Of a stretch of DNA of 64,000 nucleotides, positions 46,575 to 57,471 are shown piece after piece (positions within the stretch are counted from its first letter, which is position 1; each line of letters opens with the position of its first letter). The stretch spans positions 217,026,652-217,090,651 of the forward strand of contig NC_084793.1 of NCBI RefSeq assembly GCF_963169125.1, written 5' to 3'. The notes under the pieces are model-generated. The model made no database searches. It had not been told where the DNA came from and saw nothing but the letters and a program-made list of their open reading frames with translations. The stretch is from Humulus lupulus (taxonomy: Eukaryota > Streptophyta > Magnoliopsida > Rosales > Cannabaceae). The position numbers and the translations under genes were made by a program.

Positions 46575-47334
46575 GCGCTGGTTCATTCTCTTCTATTTCT
46601 CCCTCCTCATAGGGTCGGTGTGCAAACTCAACTATAAAGTCTGCAAGTACCTGCCCGTTGATTGAGGTCCTTGGGGTGTAAGTGATGTCAAATTGACTCA
46701 ATTCAATCGACTATTTTAATAACCTTCCCGAAGTCTCCGAATTATGCAAGACTTGACGCAGAGGTGTGTTTGTGAGCACCTCAATAGAATGAGCATGAAA
46801 ATAGGGCCTCAACTTTCGAGAAGCCACTATCAAGGCATATGCTAACTTCTCTATTTTTGGGTATCGGGCTTCTGCATCTACTAAGTGTTTGCTCATATAG
46901 TACACGGGCTACTAGCGCTTCTTTTCTCCTTTGACCAAGGCGGCGCTTATAGCATGCTCTGATACAGCTAGATACAAATACAACTTCTCCCCTTTTTCTG
47001 GCTTGCCCAAAATGGGTGGTTTTCCAAGGTGTTCCTTTAGCTTGGTGAAGACATCCTGGCATTCATCATCCCAAGAAAACTTTTTGTTCCCTTTTAGGAT
47101 GTTGAAGAAAGGGAGGCATTTGTTAGTAGGCCTGGAGATAAACCTATTGACGGCTGCTACTCTCCCTGTTAAGCACTGCACCTCCTTCTTGCTTCGTGGT
47201 GGGCTCATTTCTAGCAATGCCTTGATTTTTTCAGGGTTAGCCTTGATACCTCGGGAATTCACCATAAAACCTAGGAACTTTCCTGATGAAACTCCGAAGG
47301 TGCACTTGAGCGGGTTTAGCTTCATTCTAAACTT
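46575..47334 (-). pseudogene. RT connection and first RNase H of Tat-A
   Basis: 47325 down to 46912 encodes KCTFGVSSGKFLGFMVNSRG, then KCLPFFNILKG and LYLYLAVSEHAISAALVKGE. A TAG at about 46909 interrupts it, after which YYMSKHLVDAEARYPKIEKL and AYALIVASRKLRPYF follow. Another TAA near 46708 precedes the tether (FDITYTPRTSINGQ). A TGA near 47332 separates it from the RT palm. In an intact element these form one polyprotein. Confidence 0.88.
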
Positions 47335-47805
47335 TCAAAGGGTGTCGAACATTTCCATGAGATTGTTGGTGAGCTCTCCTGCCTTCTTTGTCTTTACCAG
47401 CATATCATCCACGTATACTTCCATATTCCTTCCTATTTGATTTTCAAACATTTTGTTCACCAGCCTTTGATAAGTAGCGCCTGCGTTTTTTAAACCAAAA
47501 GGCATCACTCTATAGCAATAAAGCCCCTTGTCTGTTATGAACGAAGTGTGCTCTTCATCAACTGGGTTCATGGGTATTTGGTTGTACTCGGAATATGCAT
47601 CCATGAAGCTAAGTAGCTCGTGCCCCGCTATGGTGTCTACTAACTGTTCTATCCTAGGAAGCAGGAAGTTGTCCATAGGGCAGGCCTTATTGAGGATAGT
47701 AAAGTCCACACAAGTCCTCCACTTTCCGTTGGGCTTCGGGACTAGCACTAGGTTTGATACCCATAGTGGGTAAAATTCCACTCGAATAAACCTATTTGCC
47801 TTCAA
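47335..47805 (-). pseudogene. Reverse transcriptase palm of Tat-A
   Basis: Open for 156 codons: EFYPLWVSNLVLVPKPNGKW, CVDFTILNKACPMDNF, DAYSEYNQIPMNP, VMPFGLKNAGATYQRLVNKM and the catalytic EVYVDDMLVKT. All conserved RT blocks are present and both Asp of YVDD are retained. A TAA at about 47821 cuts it off from protease and a TGA from RNase H, so it survives only as an open segment. Confidence 0.9.
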
Positions 47806-47823
47806 CTTGTCAACCTCCTCTTA

Positions 47824-48597
47824 TACGGCCACGTATCTCTCTGGGTCCAGTGCTCTCCTTTTCTGCCTCATAGGCCTTGCTTTTGGGTCGATGTTCAGGT
47901 GGTGGCACATGACCGCTGGGTCTATCCCTACCATGTCCTCGTGACTCCAGGCGAATACGTCAAGGTTGGCTTTCAAGAATTTTACTAGCTTATCCTTCAC
48001 GTCACCCATAAGGTTTTTTCCTACCTTCAACTTTCTCAACGACTCATTCATGACCGTGACTTCCTCCAACTCCTCTATTGGTTCAGCTCTGGGTTCTTCC
48101 ACGACTCGTTGGTCTAACTCGTGTGGGTTCACGCCTTCATGCACAACCATTGCCATCGGTACCGATGGCTTTGTCGTCGTGCGGAGGGATGTGTTATAGC
48201 ATTCCCTCGCTTCCTTCTGCTCTCCTTTCATGCATGCTATTCCCCCGGGAGTTGGGAATTTCATAGCTAAGTGGCACACAGAAGTTATCGCCTTCAATTC
48301 TCTTAGGGAAGGCCTCCCTAATACCGCATTAAAGGCTGAGGTGCAATCTACCACAACAAATTTTGACATTATGGTGGTTTTTCTGGGATGTTCTCCCATA
48401 GTGAGGGCCAACTTGATTGCCCCTAGGGGCTGTATTGAATCTCCCATAAATCCATACAAGGAGGTACTACAAGGCTTTAGGTACCGGATGTTTAGTCCTA
48501 TCTTCTCCAAAGCTGGGTGATACAAGATGTCCATAGAGCTTCCGTTATCCACTAAGACCCGATGCATCCTCATGTTTCCAAGCTGGACAGTCAACAC
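47824..48597 (-). pseudogene. Protease and protease-RT linker of Tat-A
   Basis: A 258-codon open frame. LVDNGSSMDILYHPALEKIG carries the aspartic protease active site, followed by FVVVDCTSAFNAVLGRPSLR. The acidic linker (EPIEELEEVTVMNES) follows, then KLVKFLKANLDVFAWSHEDM, where RT homology begins. The frame ends just before RT at the stop near 47821. It corresponds to 1170-1950 in Tat-C. Confidence 0.88.
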
Positions 48598-48669
48598 TAG
48601 GGGGTCATTATGGGGGAAATGTACACCCCGGGCGTCTTCCTTAGTGAAGGTTATTGAGTCATTTTAACC

Positions 48670-49278
48670 CTTAAAACTCTTCGGGGGGCGTTTCTCCAAA
48701 CTTAAGACGCACAGTGGTGGACTTTGTCTGGCCTCCTGCCATATTTATCTCGCCCCTTCCTTGATTCGCCCCTGAATCCTGGCCCTCCAAAGATGGTCCT
48801 GACCTCTCCTTGTACTTTTGGGGCCGCCTCTCGTGCCCACAGCGAGGATGTTCCTTCTTCCGGCCTTTGGCTCTCCTTGCAGACATATTTGCCCAAATGT
48901 CCTCTACGTATAAGCTCCTCAATTTCTACCTTCAAGTGGTTGCATTCCGCGGTGGTGTGGCCGATATCTTTGTGATACTGGCAATATTTGCTGGGGTCTC
49001 TTTTGGACCGATATTTTTTCATTGGCGGGGGCCTTCTGAAAGGGACCTGGTTTTCATTCGTGATGAAAATATGTTCTCTAACGTGGGTGAGGTCAGTATA
49101 AAAGGTGTAGGGGCCCTGCCTGCGCTCATCAGTGCGCTGGGGCTTTCGAGGCCGATCATCCCTTGTTCCTTCATAGGCCCTCTTCTTCTTTGCACCGCTT
49201 TGGCTTTCCCGAATTGAGGGTTTTGGTGGGGATTTGCCTTTTCCATCCTTAAGGCTCTCGTGACCATCTTCTACGCGA
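48670..49278 (-). pseudogene. gag C-terminal region with zinc knuckle, Tat-A
   Basis: Minus strand 49022-48702 reads KKYRSKRDPSKYCQYHKDIG then HTTAECNHLKVEIEELIRRG. The knuckle C-x2-H-x4-H-x4-C is the Tat form of the nucleocapsid motif. Upstream, 49267-49019 is basic and Pro-rich. A TAA right after ERAQK (about 49278) separates it from the capsid block. Downstream the frame shifts before protease. Confidence 0.82.
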
Positions 49279-49280
49279 AT

Positions 49281-49967
49281 TTATTTCTGTGCCCGCTCGT
49301 AGAAATCATCCAAATCTGTGACCTCCCTCTTGATCATGTTATCCCATAACTTGCTTCCCGGGCGGAATCCGGCTGCAATGGCAATTTTTAGCTCTCTATG
49401 AGTCAAACTCCCTACTTTGGCCACCTCCATATTGAACCTGTGAATGTAGCTCTTTAGACTCTCATTTTCTCCTTGCTTTACGTTAGCAAGGCTAGTGCCC
49501 GGCATCGTGTAGTCCCGCACGGCGTGGTGTTGCTGGAGAAATTCATCAGAAAATTGTTGCCAAGATCTGATGGACCCTAGTCTAAGTCTTTTGAACCATT
49601 TGTACGCAAGTCCTTTCAAGGTGACAGTGAAGCAATGGCATCTGGCCCCATTACTAATCCCCCTTAACTTCATCAGGTAATTAAATACATCCAGATTATA
49701 TTTAGGATCTGTGATTCCTTCATATGGCGTCATATGGGGCTCCTTGAAGTTGGCTGGGAGTCGGATGGCTTGGATCTTCTTGATGAAGGGCGACTCATGG
49801 TCGAACTCATCCTCAATGGCTTGCCCTCCAGAGGCGGTGATGATTTTTCTCCGTAGGCTCCTTATTTCTCTGTCTAGGTCTTGCCTCCTCTTGTTCAAGG
49901 ATTCCGTCAACGTTGATGGGTTAGGATCTCCCTTTCCTTTGCCTTCACAGGGCGCCATAGAAGGCAT
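49281..49967 (-). pseudogene. gag capsid region of Tat-A
   Basis: A 229-codon open block: KKIQAIRLPANFKEPHMTPY, EGITDPKYNLDVFNYLMKLR, LKGLAYKWFKRLRLGSIRSW, QQFSDEFLQQHHAVRDYTMP, KQGENESLKSYIHRFNMEVA and TDLDDFYERAQK. This is the conserved retrotransposon-gag domain. The open frame begins with Met at 49967, but homology in Tat-B suggests the original Gag started further upstream in the leader half (50240-50700), which is now in other frames. Confidence 0.88.
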
Positions 49968-50724
49968 GGTCCTTTTACCCGCCCTCTTTTTGTTGAGTTC
50001 CTCTCATAAATCTAAGGGTGTTCTCCTTGAGGTGACTTTGACATCGTTACGAGGGCCAGTGTTGGTCTTCGGCTCTGGCCTCTGGGGCTACTTCGGTGGT
50101 CCGGGATGTTCGTGCTGCTTCGTCTGGGTGGTGTTACTGGTGGAGAGTCGAGTCCTTCCGTCGTCTATTGGGACGGTGGTTTCTAGCCCCGCTTGACCTT
50201 TCTCTTTTTGCTTAGGGAGTGTTACGTTTTATTTCCCTTACAACAGGCCATTTAACACCTCTTGCATGTTTTCCACGGTAGTTTCTAGCCTTCGGTTCTT
50301 ACGGTGCAGTTCATGTATCTCGTCTTTGTAGAATCGAGATCTAGAACTCAAGCTCACGCAGTGGACCCGAGGGTGCTTGTCAGGTCTGCGCACCAATGGC
50401 CTTGATCCTGCCTTCGAAGTTTGGCACCTGCGACAGCCTTGGAAGTAAGAACTCACCAGCATCCCTTGCTACGGCAGCCGTTGGCCTTGGACGATCCTCC
50501 TCAGGTGGGATTGCTGGGGATGAGGCTTCCCTTTCATCTCCGTGAACCTCAAGCTCCTTTGGGGCCTCCATATTTGTGGGTAGAGGAGGATCCATCATAA
50601 AGGCTTTTAGATGATCTCCATCGAGGTAGACCTCCACCTCTCGCGGCTCTCTCAATCATTTCGAATGTTATGGCGTCTCTTTCTTATCGGAATCGATGGA
50701 AGAAAATTGGCTTGACATTTATTC
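49968..50724 (-). pseudogene. gag N-terminal region of Tat-A (acidic, coiled coil)
   Basis: 50655-50380 encodes an acidic, Pro-rich stretch (EVEVYLDGDHLKAFMMDPPL, later EVHGDEREASSPAIPPEEDR). 50330-50238 encodes a short coiled coil (YKDEIHELHRKNRRLETTVE, NMQEVLNGLL) shared with Tat-B. Frames are interrupted between them and the capsid. Confidence 0.62.
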
Positions 50725-50744
50725 TTCCCACAGACGGTGCCAAA
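50725..50744 (-). other. Primer-binding site of Tat-A
   Basis: The minus strand reads TTTGGCACCGTCTGTGGGAA one base inside the 5' LTR, the standard Tat primer site. Confidence 0.88.
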
Positions 50745-50745
50745 C

Positions 50746-52365
50746 TGTTGACGGTGAGAACTCGTCATCGAAGTTAAGTTAGAAAAATCAAAGTGTGGTG
50801 CTTATGAATGAAGAACTTCAAAAATCTAAACAAAAACTTAGAAAATAGTTGTAGAAGAAAAATGGAGGAAAGAACTTGTATTTCTCTTTTGTGTCCAGCT
50901 ACAGTGTTTTTTCCAACCCTCTTCCATGTGGAAGTGGGGTTCCCTTTATGGTGGCCTCTAATGGCCTCTAATACATTGTGGTCCAGGGGACCAGATGGTA
51001 CATAAGTACATTGTTAGGAGAGTGGTCTCAAGGGTAGTGGTGTTGGCTCCAGTACATGGTTAGGTTCTGTGGGGATGTCTCCACTACTTATTTAGTACAA
51101 GTGTCAGAGGAGTGGCTCCAGGCATAGTGGTGCTGGTGGTGGTGTCGGCTCTGACATCTAGTTTGAAGCATACAGGCCATGTCCCCTCTCCTAGTACTCC
51201 CACTACTTGTCTGGCATGAGTATTTGGATCAGACATACGGGGTCTTAAAGGTCATACCCGGTACAATATCGTACTACTACGATCCTTTTGAATTATACTA
51301 GGGCTTTTACCTCTAAATGTTAGGGTCTCCATAGGTCTTCATAGGAGACACCCTCTTGAGGTGTAGGGTGTGAGACACTCGAAGCACGCAGGGGTCGTGG
51401 CGCAAAACAGAGCTCTTGGATCCTTGGCGCAAGGCGCCCAAAGATCCTCATGGACACCCATGAAACGTAGGTGATAGGTGCGCGAGACGCCCCTCAAGAG
51501 GCCCTGGTGGTGCAGCACTGATGGCGCGAGACACCTCTAGCGAGGCCCTGCGTGTGTGGCACTGATGGCGCGAGATGCCTCTTGCGAGGCCCTGCACGTG
51601 CAGCGTTGATGGCACGAGACGCCCCTCGCGAGGCCCTGGTGGTGTGGCACGGATGGCGTGTGACGCCTCTCGCGAGGCCCTGCGCGTGCGGCACTGATGA
51701 CGTGAGATGCCTCTTGCGAGGCTCTGCGCGTAGCACTGATGGTGCGAGATGCTCCTCACGAGGCCCTGGTGGCGCGGCACGGATGGCGCGAAACACCTCT
51801 CGCAAGGCCTTGCGCACGCAGCACTGATGTCACGAGATTCCCTTCGCGAAACCTTGGTGGTGCAGCACGGATGGCAGAAGACGCCTCTCACGAGGCCCTG
51901 CGTGCGCGGCACTGATGGCGCAAGACACCCCTCGCGAGGCCCTGGTGGCGCGGCACGGATGGTGCGAGATGCCTCTTGCGAGGCTCTATGCGTGTGGCAC
52001 AAATGGCACGAGACACCCCTCGCGAGGCCCTAGTGGCGCGGCACTGATGGCGCGAGACGCCTCCTTGCGAGGCCCTGGTGGTGTGGCGTGTCGCGAGGCC
52101 ATGCTAAGGATCCCACTCGAGGGGAGGCAGTCGCGAGATGGGTCTCGTGAGGGGCTGATTTGTGTGACGCAAGGCGCTACCTAGTGTGCGAGCCGTGGCC
52201 TCGCTGGGTGCATGGGTTCTAGGTATGCCGAGAATAACATTGCTTGCCTCCCTGCGAGAAGATGGTGACCCGAGGGCCTTGTGGCACAAGCATGTATTTA
52301 GACGTTTAGGGGACCTTAACGTGTGCTTTGGACCTTTCACAAGTACGAAATTTTGAGCGTCCACA
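50746..52365 (-). repeat. 5' LTR of Tat-A (1620 bp)
   Basis: Begins TGTTGACGGTGAG and ends GAGCGTCCACA, followed by CCAGG. It carries the same GC-rich array (51490-52090) as the 3' LTR. At 50944-50951 the TATA-type box of the other LTR is changed to CCATAAAG on the minus strand. Confidence 0.92.
51490..52090. repeat. GC-rich 43-45-bp minisatellite in Tat-A 5' LTR
   Basis: About 13 units of 'actgatggcgcgagacgcc...ctcgcgaggccctg'. The extra units relative to 39700-40220 explain most of the 90-bp length difference between the LTRs. It produces false ORFs of 91-184 codons. Confidence 0.85.
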
Positions 52366-52370
52366 CCAGG

Positions 52371-53556
52371 ATATTTGAGAACAAATGCGGGGCTCGGAAC
52401 ACTCCTAAAACCAACAATAAGAATGGTGTGTATTTCTAAAACGTAAAGAATAAATGTGGAACTAAACCTTCAAGAAGAAACTTACCAAGAAAGATCTTTA
52501 CGTTTCAAGTACCTAATCAAAAGCAATATCAAAAGTTAGGATCTGAATAAAAGGAACTAGAGAAAAACTAAAGTAGTTTAAAGAACTGGACTTAGAGAAT
52601 AGAAATACCTTAGTTGACCTTATGGATTTGTCTAACTTCAATGCTGAAATACATTGAACCTCACTTCCCAAGTATTTTATAAAGCTTAAGAATGACAAAG
52701 CTTTTTTTTTCAACCCAAGTGTTTATCACTCTATGGTAGCACTAGCACCTTGGAGTCTCTGATCACAGCTTGAAGAATGAGAGGAAGCGATGGGTACTAG
52801 GTCCTATTTATAGAGGTGATGAGTGAAACTAATCCCTTTTTGATTTGAATAAAAATAATGAATATAATTAAAAAATATTTGAATACTCGTCAATCAGAGG
52901 CTTAAGACTCAGTCAAAACGTTCAGAGGTAGGTCTAAGTAGTTATGGTTTATTTTTAAATTAAAAAAACAAAGAAATTTAAAATTAACCCACCAAAGGCG
53001 ATATATTGCCCCTATATGGCGATATATCAGCTCTGCCCTAGTCTCGAGCCTTCGTTCGTACGTTCGTGCAATGTCAACGTGTTTTCTGTATCCTTCGTTA
53101 GCCGATATATCAGCTCCAAGCTACGATATATCGGTATACGTGAATATTTTAAATACATAATTGCACTTTTTCAGCATAATTTGAATGGGATAACTGCTTT
53201 GACTGAGTCATAATACGACCCTTAACAGTTTCTGGTAGGTGCTAAAGCTTCTATTTCTTTATTTTATCATCAAAATACTTAATTCTTTAATAATCATGCT
53301 TATGACAAGTGTCATGTTCTTATTGGCTCTATCTAAACCTTAGGTTATAATAAATAATATATTTAGGGCCAGCAATATTAATCAAACCTTATGTTATAAT
53401 TAATATTCTTAAACTATGTGTTAAACTTATAAAATCCATAATTGTTGTTATGAGTTTCCAACTAAGTCCTGGTTTGAACCAAAATCTACGAAATCTAAAA
53501 TATTATAACTACTACTAACTATCTAGCTAACTAAGTAAACATTTTGGGATTCTACA
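52371..53556 (-). mobile_element. Solo LTR D, second part
   Basis: Continuation after the CCAGG duplication from ATATTTGAGAAC to ATTCTACA, followed by host duplication CAAGC (53557-53561). AT-rich, with four 'cgatatat' motifs near 53000-53135. No coding sequence. Confidence 0.82.
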
Positions 53557-53561
53557 CAAGC

Positions 53562-54560
53562 CCAATCTCGAGGTGTCATAGTACACTACAAACTTCTCCT
53601 GATCTATTGGAAGACTCAGTACTGGAGCTGTAACAAATCACCGCTTCAACTCCTGGTATTTGTTCTAACACCTATCTTACCATGCAAATTTCTTATTCTC
53701 ATGTGTTAGTTCCGTCATTTGGGTAGCTATCCTTGAGAACCCTTCCACAAAATGCCTGTAATAACTTGCCAATCCAAGGAAACTCCTGATCTCGGAGGCC
53801 TTCCTTGGCCTTGGCCAATCTCTAACTGCCTCAATCTTAGCTGGGTCAACCTTGACCCCATCTCTATTGACAATGTGACCAAGAAAAGTCACCTGCGGTA
53901 ACCAGAACTCACACTTTGTAAACTTTGCATACACTTTGTGTTCCCTCAGCCTATGTACGACCAACCTGAGATGTTGCTCATGTTCTGCCTCTGACTGAGA
54001 ATAAACCAGAATATCATTGATGAAGACAATCCCAAATTGATCCAGATAATCTTTGAACACCCTATTCATCAGATCCATAAAAAGTGTCTGGGGTATTAGT
54101 CAAACCAAATGAAATGACCAGAAACTCATAATGGATGTATCGAAAAGCAGTCTTCGATATATCTCCATCCTTTATCCTCAACTAGTGATAACCAGATCGA
54201 AGATCTATCTTTTAGAATATCGTCTTACCCTACAACTGATCAAACATGTCATCTATCATTGGCAGATGATATTTATTCTTAATAGTTAACTTGTTCAATT
54301 CCCTTTAATCAATACACATCCTTAGAGAACCATCATTCTTCTTCACGAATAGGACTGGGGCACCCCATGGAGAGAAACTGGGTCTAATAAAACCCAAGAG
54401 TAACAACTCATGTAATAGTACCTTCAATTCCCTCATCTCCATTGAGGCCATTCGGTACAGTGCCCTAGACACTAGCTCTATCCATAGTTCAATTTCAATA
54501 ACAAACTTTATCTCTCTGTGTGGCGGCAACCCTGGCTAATCCTCTGGAAATACATCCAGA
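53562..54560 (-). pseudogene. Tekay-1 reverse transcriptase and start of RNase H
   Basis: Right block 54529-54305: [18 protein letters not shown] start, then [20 protein letters not shown] and DGSLRMCID. Left block 54078-53677: [12 protein letters not shown], then [20 protein letters not shown] and [20 protein letters not shown]. The catalytic FIDD is changed to FIND, which would remove a metal-binding Asp. RNase H starts near 53600 (KFVVYYDTSRLGLG) and continues past the solo LTR at 38240. Frame breaks lie between 54305 and 54078. Confidence 0.88.
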
Positions 54561-54599
54561 AACTCACAAACTAAATTTAGTCTCTTCTAATCCCATTGA

Positions 54600-55220
54600 C
54601 ACGACCTAAGTGGTATCTACCATACTGGTTAGGAATCCTATGCAACCCTATCGCATTAGGCCTCTAGCCCTCAATGTTGATATCATAGGTATACGGGGTC
54701 CATGCACAGTGCCAACAAATACAAAGGGATCCTCACCCTCAGACTCAAAGGTTACCATCTTCTTGCAATCTATGGTTGTCCCATACTTCACTAACCAGAC
54801 CATGCCCAAAATCATGTCAAATTCATTCATAACCAACTTAATCGGATCAACTAACAACTTTCTGCCATCCACTGTCACTAGAAATGATGTGACCCATCTT
54901 CTGGAAACTACTAACTCCCTAGTGGGCAATAAGGTTTTGAACCCCACGACATAATAATCACATGGCCTAAAAAGTCTATCAACAATCCTACTAGAAAAAA
55001 AAGAGTGTGTAGCACTAGAATCGATCAAACTAGTATAAGAGGTTCCAGCACTAGAAAGTTGACCTCTCACTATTGAGGGGCCAACCTTAGCCTCTACCTG
55101 CATCAATGTGAACACTCGTCTGGGGTTGAGTTGTATGCCTTCCGTGGTTCTTCCTTTCTTGCTCTTGAGCAGTCTTTCTTTAGGTGTCCCGCTATCCCAC
55201 ACAAAAGTAAACAATTGCTC
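54600..55220 (-). pseudogene. Tekay-1 protease region
   Basis: The minus strand encodes IQLNPRRVFTLMQVEAKVGP, GTSYTSLIDSSATHSFFSSR and FDMILGMVWLVKYGTTIDCK. The active-site motif, usually LIDSGATHSF, is SLIDSSATHSF. The frame is open for about 190 codons, the longest in Tekay-1. Its apparent Met start lies within the adjacent solo LTR and is therefore artificial. Confidence 0.85.
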
Positions 55221-55225
55221 AACAC

Positions 55226-57466
55226 TGTAATGCCCTGGGTAACCAAGACCGTTCATTTTGATTATAAAATCAACTGAGAGGTTAGGGTTAAGAGATTTTG
55301 ATTATAAAATGGTTGACTTCCATTTAAATATGAGTTTGATAAACAAGATCCCAAAAATAATGTTTACAAGGCGGTTACAACCCTCAAAAGTTAATACAAC
55401 TGCAGCCAGCCTAAATGGAAAAATACAAATTTAACTCTAGTCCCTGTAAATCTCTATGTCGTGGCAGTCGAGCAGCTGTCGATGTACACATCGCCCCAAA
55501 ATCTCTCCAACTCATGGCTGGTCCAACTTTCTCTTGCCTTTACCTACACCATGTAGCACCCGTGAGCCAAGGCTCAACAAGAAAACTAAATTCAATAAGC
55601 ATAGATATTAACAAAGTGTACATAGTAAACTTAGATCAACTAGTTCAATCAATAGTAGAATACAAGCATTAAGCTAGGCAATAGTAAACAATTTAATCTA
55701 AACATATAATTCAATCTTAATACAATTAGTTAAGTGTTAGCGCCCTTAGGGCGAGCCCTTTAATTATTAATCTGATCCCAACTCACATAGGACGATCTGC
55801 ATTCACCACGCTTAACATTAGCCCTGGCTCCCTTAGGCCAGATTTCACATCAAACATAGCAGATAGATAAGTTGCAAAACACGCAATCAAAAGCAGCACG
55901 AGCTAACCTGCCTATTCAGATATCTCCAGTCACAAATACATTTATAATCTCTCATATGTTCATTTACAAGGGATCCTAGCCCCATTCACAACTCGGGTGC
56001 AGTTTTCTTACCTCGGATCACGAGCTGAAGATGTATAGCGATCCCAAGCACGATCCCCAATTCCGAGCCTTAACAGTAACCCTAGTCACAAGCGAAAAAT
56101 GGATAACTATTAAAATCCAGCCCAATTAAATGCTTTGGAATAAAATACTAGCCTCCGAGACCTCAAATTATACTAAGCTAAGTAGTAGAATAAGTTCTTA
56201 GTGCTTAGGTTTAAGTTCCTGAGCCAGAAAACATATTTTGGCTAAGGCTGCCTAGGCAAGCTGCGACCTGGCCCTAGAAGTCGTAGCACGCCCCCAAGTT
56301 AGAGGTGTCAGCCCCAAATCCCACAGGTAGGCGGGCCATGACACGCCTGTAAAATAACAAGCCCCCCATGGCTTCTAGGGTCACGCGGGCTGCGCTACTC
56401 AAGAACTGGGTCGCGGTGTGTCCCTGTGAACCCTAACATCCTTGGGCTTTTCCTACGTTTTCTCCCAACCTAATTCATCAAAATCTAACCCAACATGCAC
56501 CAAAACCAGATATTGAACCACTATACCTCAATAGTCTACTCAGAGGAACACAACTTCCTAAAATTCTAACAAAAAATCCTCCTAAGAACCCATAATTCAT
56601 CAAAATCCCTTTGAAACTTTAAAGCTTAAGAACACCTATACTAACAGTAGAATTTCACCAAACAATCAAAGCTTAAACCTTACCTTGATGATGTATTCAA
56701 TCCCGAAGATGATTCCCAAACACAACAAACCTTAATTCTTCACTTCCTTAACCTAGGATCCTAAAAAACCCCACAAATTTCAAGCATTCACACAGAGAGA
56801 GAGAGAGAGAGAATGTGAGGAAGAGAGAGAGCTGAGAGAGAAACTCTTGGTATTTTTTGTTTATTTCCTAAAGTTTCCCTAAACTTATCCCTTACACAAA
56901 TGACCAAATTACCCTTATACTTATCTCGGTCCTTTATTGCCCATGAGGGCAAAATGGTCATTAGCCCCGATTCCCGCTAATTCCTCGAGTCATCCTACAA
57001 ATTCCCAATTAGTCCCGACATGCCCAACTAGTTACCAAATAATTACCCGTTACTCGATAAATCCCAAATATATTTTGAATTTCCCAAAATACCCCTAGGC
57101 TCACCCCGAGCCGAGTAGTAAACCATGTTGTGACTATTCTGCTAATCTGCTCACTAGGATCGCCTCGAGCCGAACACTGCAAACATATCCACATAATAAT
57201 GTGGTCTCAGTCATTCAACACATATAATCACATTTATGTCGTCAACGGGCCAAAATTACAAATATGCCCTTATAAACAAGAACGGGCCCACATGCATATT
57301 TAATACACATAAACATGCATATATATATATATATATATATTACCATATAAACCAGGTATGCCACGTAGTCACACATTTAATCAATTAATCACACATATAT
57401 CCAATTATGCCCTCCTGAGACGCTAATGAAGGCATTAAACCTTATTAGCATTTTCGGGACATTACA
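55226..57466 (-). mobile_element. Solo LTR, Tekay type, in gag zinc knuckle (2241 bp)
   Basis: It begins TGTAATGCCC and ends GGACATTACA. Flanks are AACAC (55221-55225) and GACAC (57467-57471), a 4/5 match to a target duplication. It lies in the Tekay-1 CxxC...HxGEC knuckle. Inside are 'tttacctacaccatgtagcacc' near 55540, shared with other Tekay LTRs, a (GA)n microsatellite at about 56796-56812 and an (AT)n run at 57319-57341. No coding sequence. Confidence 0.87.
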
Positions 57467-57471
57467 GACAC

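Larger units (their letters stand above)
38973..52365 (-). mobile_element. Complete Tat-lineage retrotransposon (Tat-A, 13.4 kb)
   Basis: Two LTRs (38973-40502 and 50746-52365), primer site at 50725-50744, polypurine tract at 40503, and perfect target duplication CCAGG (38968-38972, 52366-52370). The minus strand encodes gag, protease, RT, RNase H, a second RNase H and integrase. The plus strand, between integrase and the 3' LTR, carries an antisense gene remnant. About six in-frame stops and at least one frameshift interrupt pol. The first ~185 bases of the two LTRs show about ten differences, so it is not recent, but it is younger than the LTR it sits in. Confidence 0.95.

Noticed and set aside
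54648..55256. Met start of the Tekay protease ORF
   Set aside because: The first codons lie in the solo LTR inserted at 55226, so the apparent start is an artefact; the homology begins inside the host.
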